From: Paraburkholderia bannensis NBRC 103871
Lineage (GTDB): Bacteria > Pseudomonadota > Gammaproteobacteria > Burkholderiales > Burkholderiaceae
Assembly: GCF_000685015.1 (NCBI RefSeq)
Contig: NZ_BAYA01000031.1
Coordinates: forward strand, 38,625-102,624
DNA length: 64,000 bases
Direction: 5' to 3'
How positions within the stretch are numbered: position 1 is the stretch's first letter; each line of letters opens with the position of its first letter. Positions 61,656 through 64,000 of this stretch are shown here, piece by piece. The position numbers and the translations under genes were made by a program. The notes under the pieces were generated by a model that ran no database searches, was not told the origin of the DNA, and saw only the letters and a program-made list of their open reading frames with translations.

Positions 61656-62000
61656 GCGCGCCGCCGTAGTGAAAACTGCACGCGCGCCACGCCAAAGCTA
61701 CACGCTGCGCGGCGCGCGGGTTCCTCGCGCCGCCGCGCGCGCCCTTCCCCCGCCGCTGTATCGATCCGCGAACGCCTTGCGCCACCGGCGTTTCGCCGCG
61801 CCGCAACATCTCAGCCGCTGAATTTCCCCGCTCATCTGCCGCGCTGGCCCGAACCTTGCTCAATCAGACAAGGGGCTGCGCCGGGCAGCCACCGCTACGT
61901 CAGCTGTCACATCAGCCGTCACGTCAGCCGCTTCGCCTCCCGCGCGCCGTCCAGCACCCGCATCAAGCGTTGTTCACCTGCACTCACCGGGGGAGTCACC
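61656..62000. other. Intergenic region before glgA
   Basis: These 345 bases contain no gene I can support. At 61897-61932 there are three imperfect 12-base tandem copies of the type ACGTCAGCYGTC. A strong GGGGGAG ribosome-binding site precedes the TTG start of glgA. Confidence 0.45.
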
Positions 62001-63626
62001 TTGTCGCCCAGCGTTCTCAACGTTTTGATGGTCGCCGCCGAAGCGGCCCCCCTCGCCAAGAGCGGCGGTCTCGGCGACATGGTCAGCGCCCAGGCGACGG
62101 CGCTGCGCCGCCGTGGCGTCGATGCTTCCATTCTGCTGCCGGGGTACGAGTGTGCGTTCGAGCGCGTGATCGCGCCCACGCCGCTTGGCTATATCCGCGA
62201 CCTGCCGGGCGGCGACGCGCGGCTATGGCGCGCCGCCATGCCCGATTCGGACGTGCCGATTCTGCTGCTGCAAATGGATCATCTGTTTGCCGGGCGCGGC
62301 AGCGGGCTCTATCAGGACGAGTGCGGGCGCGACTATATCGACAACTTCGCGCGCTTCGCCTCGCTTTCCGCGGCGGCGGCAAGAATCGCCATCGGCGTGC
62401 GCGGCGTGAAGCGTCCGCGCATCGTCCACGCGCACGACTGGCACGCCGGGCTCACGCCGCTGCTGATGAAGCTCGCGGGCGCGTCGGCGCGCAGCGTGTT
62501 CACGATCCACAACCTGGCGTTCCAGGGCAACTATCCGCTCGGCCTCGCGCCCTATGCGGGCATCCCGTCCGAGCTCCTCGCGCCCGCGCCTCGCGAGCCG
62601 CGCAGCATCGAGTTCTACGACACGCTCAGCTTCATGAAAGCCGCCATCGTCCATGCCGACAGCCTGAATGCCGTGAGCGAGCGCTACGCGCGCGAGATCC
62701 TTACGCCGCACTTCGGCAATCGCATGGAAGGCGTGCTGGCCGCGCACGCACACAAGCTCACGGGCATCGTCAACGGCATCGACGATGCGTTGTGGAACCC
62801 GCAGGACGACCCGATGATCGCGCAGCCCTACGGCCCCGACGATCTCGCGGGCAAGCATGCCTGCAAGAAGGCGCTCCAGCAAAGCTACGGACTGCATAGC
62901 GATCCGTTCGCGCCGCTCGTGGCAATCGGCAGCCGCCTGAGCACGCAGAAGCTCGCCGACGTGGTCTGCGAAGCGCTGCCTGCCGCGCTCGCGCGCTGGC
63001 CGCGTGTGCAGTTCGCCGTGCTCGGCCAGGGCGACGCCGCCATCGAGCAGACCTTGCGCGCGCTTGCCGCCGCCTGGCCGGGACGACTGGGCGTGCATAT
63101 CGGCTATGACGAAGCGCGCGCGCACCAGTTGCACGCAGGCGCCGATATCCTGCTGCATGCCAGCCGCTTCGAGCCGTGCGGCCTCACGCAGCTCTACGCA
63201 ATGCGTTACGGCACGATTCCGGTGGCCTCGCGCGTGGGCGGCCTTGCCGACACCATCGTCGATTGCCAGTCGATCGGCGCGCCGTTCGCGCAGGGCCATG
63301 CGGTTGGCCACGCGACCGGTTTCCTGTTCGACGGCGAACGCGCAAGCGACCTCTTCCATGCGCTGGGCCGTGCGTTCGACGCCTTCGCGCATCCACCGTG
63401 CTGGCGTGTGCTCCAGCGCAACGCGATGCTGCGCGATTCGAGCTGGGACGCGCCAGCCGCGCGCTACCACGATCTCTACCGCGCGCTGACCGGCGCGCCG
63501 AGCGCACCACCCGCGCGCGCGCCGCGTCACGCGAATGCCGCGCCCCAGGCGCGCCGCACGAGCACGGCGCAGCGCCATCGCCGCGCGCTAGCCGATCTGC
63601 GGCGCAGCGCCATCGCCGCGCGCTAG
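62001..63626 (+). CDS. glgA: Glycogen synthase GlgA
   Basis: The 541-residue GT5-family glucosyltransferase extends alpha-1,4-glucan chains from ADP-glucose. The ADP-glucose loop KSGGLGD (residues 20-26) replaces the common KTGGLADV but keeps Lys and the Gly-Gly. Further landmarks are HAHDWHAGLTPLL, FTIHNLAFQGNYPLG, KTGIVNGIDDALWNP-type text (LTGIVNGIDDALWNPQDD), SRLSTQKLADV, and SRFEPCGLTQLYAMRYGTIPVASRVGGLADTIVD. TTG start with GGGGGAG. The C-terminus ends in a basic tail shaped by a 35-base tandem duplication that supplies the stop codon. Confidence 0.95.
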   Translation: MSPSVLNVLMVAAEAAPLAKSGGLGDMVSAQATALRRRGVDASILLPGYECAFERVIAPTPLGYIRDLPGGDARLWRAAMPDSDVPILLLQMDHLFAGRGSGLYQDECGRDYIDNFARFASLSAAAARIAIGVRGVKRPRIVHAHDWHAGLTPLLMKLAGASARSVFTIHNLAFQGNYPLGLAPYAGIPSELLAPAPREPRSIEFYDTLSFMKAAIVHADSLNAVSERYAREILTPHFGNRMEGVLAAHAHKLTGIVNGIDDALWNPQDDPMIAQPYGPDDLAGKHACKKALQQSYGLHSDPFAPLVAIGSRLSTQKLADVVCEALPAALARWPRVQFAVLGQGDAAIEQTLRALAAAWPGRLGVHIGYDEARAHQLHAGADILLHASRFEPCGLTQLYAMRYGTIPVASRVGGLADTIVDCQSIGAPFAQGHAVGHATGFLFDGERASDLFHALGRAFDAFAHPPCWRVLQRNAMLRDSSWDAPAARYHDLYRALTGAPSAPPARAPRHANAAPQARRTSTAQRHRRALADLRRSAIAAR

Positions 63627-63634
63627 CCGATCTG
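63565..63634. repeat. Two perfect 35-base direct repeats across the glgA stop
   Basis: Copies at 63565-63599 and 63600-63634, plus a partial third (63635-63646). Because 35 is not a multiple of three, the second copy is read in another frame and provides the TAG at 63624-63626. Confidence 0.92.
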
Positions 63635-63715
63635 CGGCGCAGCGCCTGACGCAGCGCCTCCCCGGCGGCCTCACTCAGGCGAGGCGCGCCCCGAACCCGC
63701 CACCCGCGAGGCCCC

Positions 63716-64000
63716 ATGAGCAAGAAAACCGCCACCCGCATCGCCGAAGGCCAGCCGTTCCCGCATGGCGCGACCTGGACAGGGCGCGGCGTGAATTTCG
63801 CGCTGTTCTCGGCGAATGCGAAGAAAGTCGAACTCTGCCTGTTCGACAAGACCGGCCTGCGCGAACTCGAACGCATCGAGCTGCCCGAGTACACCGACGA
63901 GATCTTCCACGTCTTCCTGCCCGATCTCGAACCGGGCGCGATCTACGGCTACCGCGTGCACGGCCCCTACGAGCCGGATGCGGGCCATCGCTTCAACCCC
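63716..64000 (+). CDS. glgX: Glycogen debranching enzyme GlgX, N-terminal part (cut by window end)
   Basis: The first 95 codons are visible. The protein begins SKKTATRIAEGQPFPHGATWTGRGVNFALFSANAKKVELCLFD, the N-terminal carbohydrate-binding (CBM48/isoamylase) domain of GlgX, and continues EYTDEIFHVFLPDLEPGAIYGYRVHGPYEP. GlgX removes alpha-1,6 branches from glycogen. The frame is open to base 64000. It follows glgA by 89 bases and is probably in the same operon. Confidence 0.93.
   Translation, partial: MSKKTATRIAEGQPFPHGATWTGRGVNFALFSANAKKVELCLFDKTGLRELERIELPEYTDEIFHVFLPDLEPGAIYGYRVHGPYEPDAGHRFNP

Overview
The window looks like a chromosomal segment of a GC-rich betaproteobacterium of the family Burkholderiaceae (Paraburkholderia, Caballeronia or Burkholderia-like). 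The evidence is the strong G/C third-position bias and the gene families present: an IrlR/CusR-like two-component system, hmuRSTUV haem uptake, a Csu-type spore-coat-U pilus, a tri-haem gluconate dehydrogenase type complex, and many LysR and AraC regulators. I see no rRNA, tRNA, CRISPR array, insertion sequence or prophage. The placement is inferred from gene content, not from a marker gene.

Layout. 1-4113: the end of an RND efflux permease, then its adaptor and outer-membrane lipoprotein. 4121-6309: a convergent histidine kinase/response regulator pair, followed by a small exported protein. 6935-11934: an iron island with a Fur-like site, FecI-type sigma factor, FecR anti-sigma, TonB siderophore receptor and an exported GATase-like protein. 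12014-15299: an unknown 286-residue protein, then a GbsR/MarR-type regulator, an epimerase fused to a DoxX-like membrane domain, and a DUF2269 membrane protein. Two near-identical palindromic operators flank the regulator gene, which makes this the best candidate for an undescribed small regulon. 15269-22892: a VirK/YbjX-like gene and the haem operon hmuRSTUV with its own Fur-like site. 23293-28083: TetR, MFS, LysR and two AraC-type regulators. 28329-32004: ethanolamine ammonia-lyase eutBC with an ethanolamine permease; the EutR-like AraC regulator lies beside it.

32239-33065: a BrnT/BrnA toxin-antitoxin pair whose antitoxin carries a long C-terminal extension. 33382-41076: a second complete RND efflux operon ending in its own two-component system and closed by a clear terminator. 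41177-44573: a ZnuD-like TonB receptor under a Zur-like box, a DUF6632-type membrane protein and a small exported protein. 44589-46539: a divergent SDR/LysR pair. 46666-51933: a second small exported protein related in style to the first, and a four-gene Csu-type chaperone-usher pilus operon. 52350-54855: an exported SnoaL-like protein and a chemotaxis receptor preceded by a FliA-type promoter. 54979-58824: a three-gene membrane dehydrogenase (Tat-exported small subunit, GMC flavoprotein, tri-haem cytochrome c). 58878-61655: a small exported protein, a LysR gene divergent from a membrane protein across a perfect palindrome, and an IsdG-like haem monooxygenase. 62001-64000: glycogen synthase glgA and the start of glgX.

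The recurring theme is metal and envelope physiology: siderophore, haem and zinc receptors with matching Fur/Zur-like sites, two routes to haem breakdown (HmuS and an IsdG-like enzyme), two RND pumps each beside a two-component system, and a surface pilus. All family assignments come from reading protein motifs; no database search was run.
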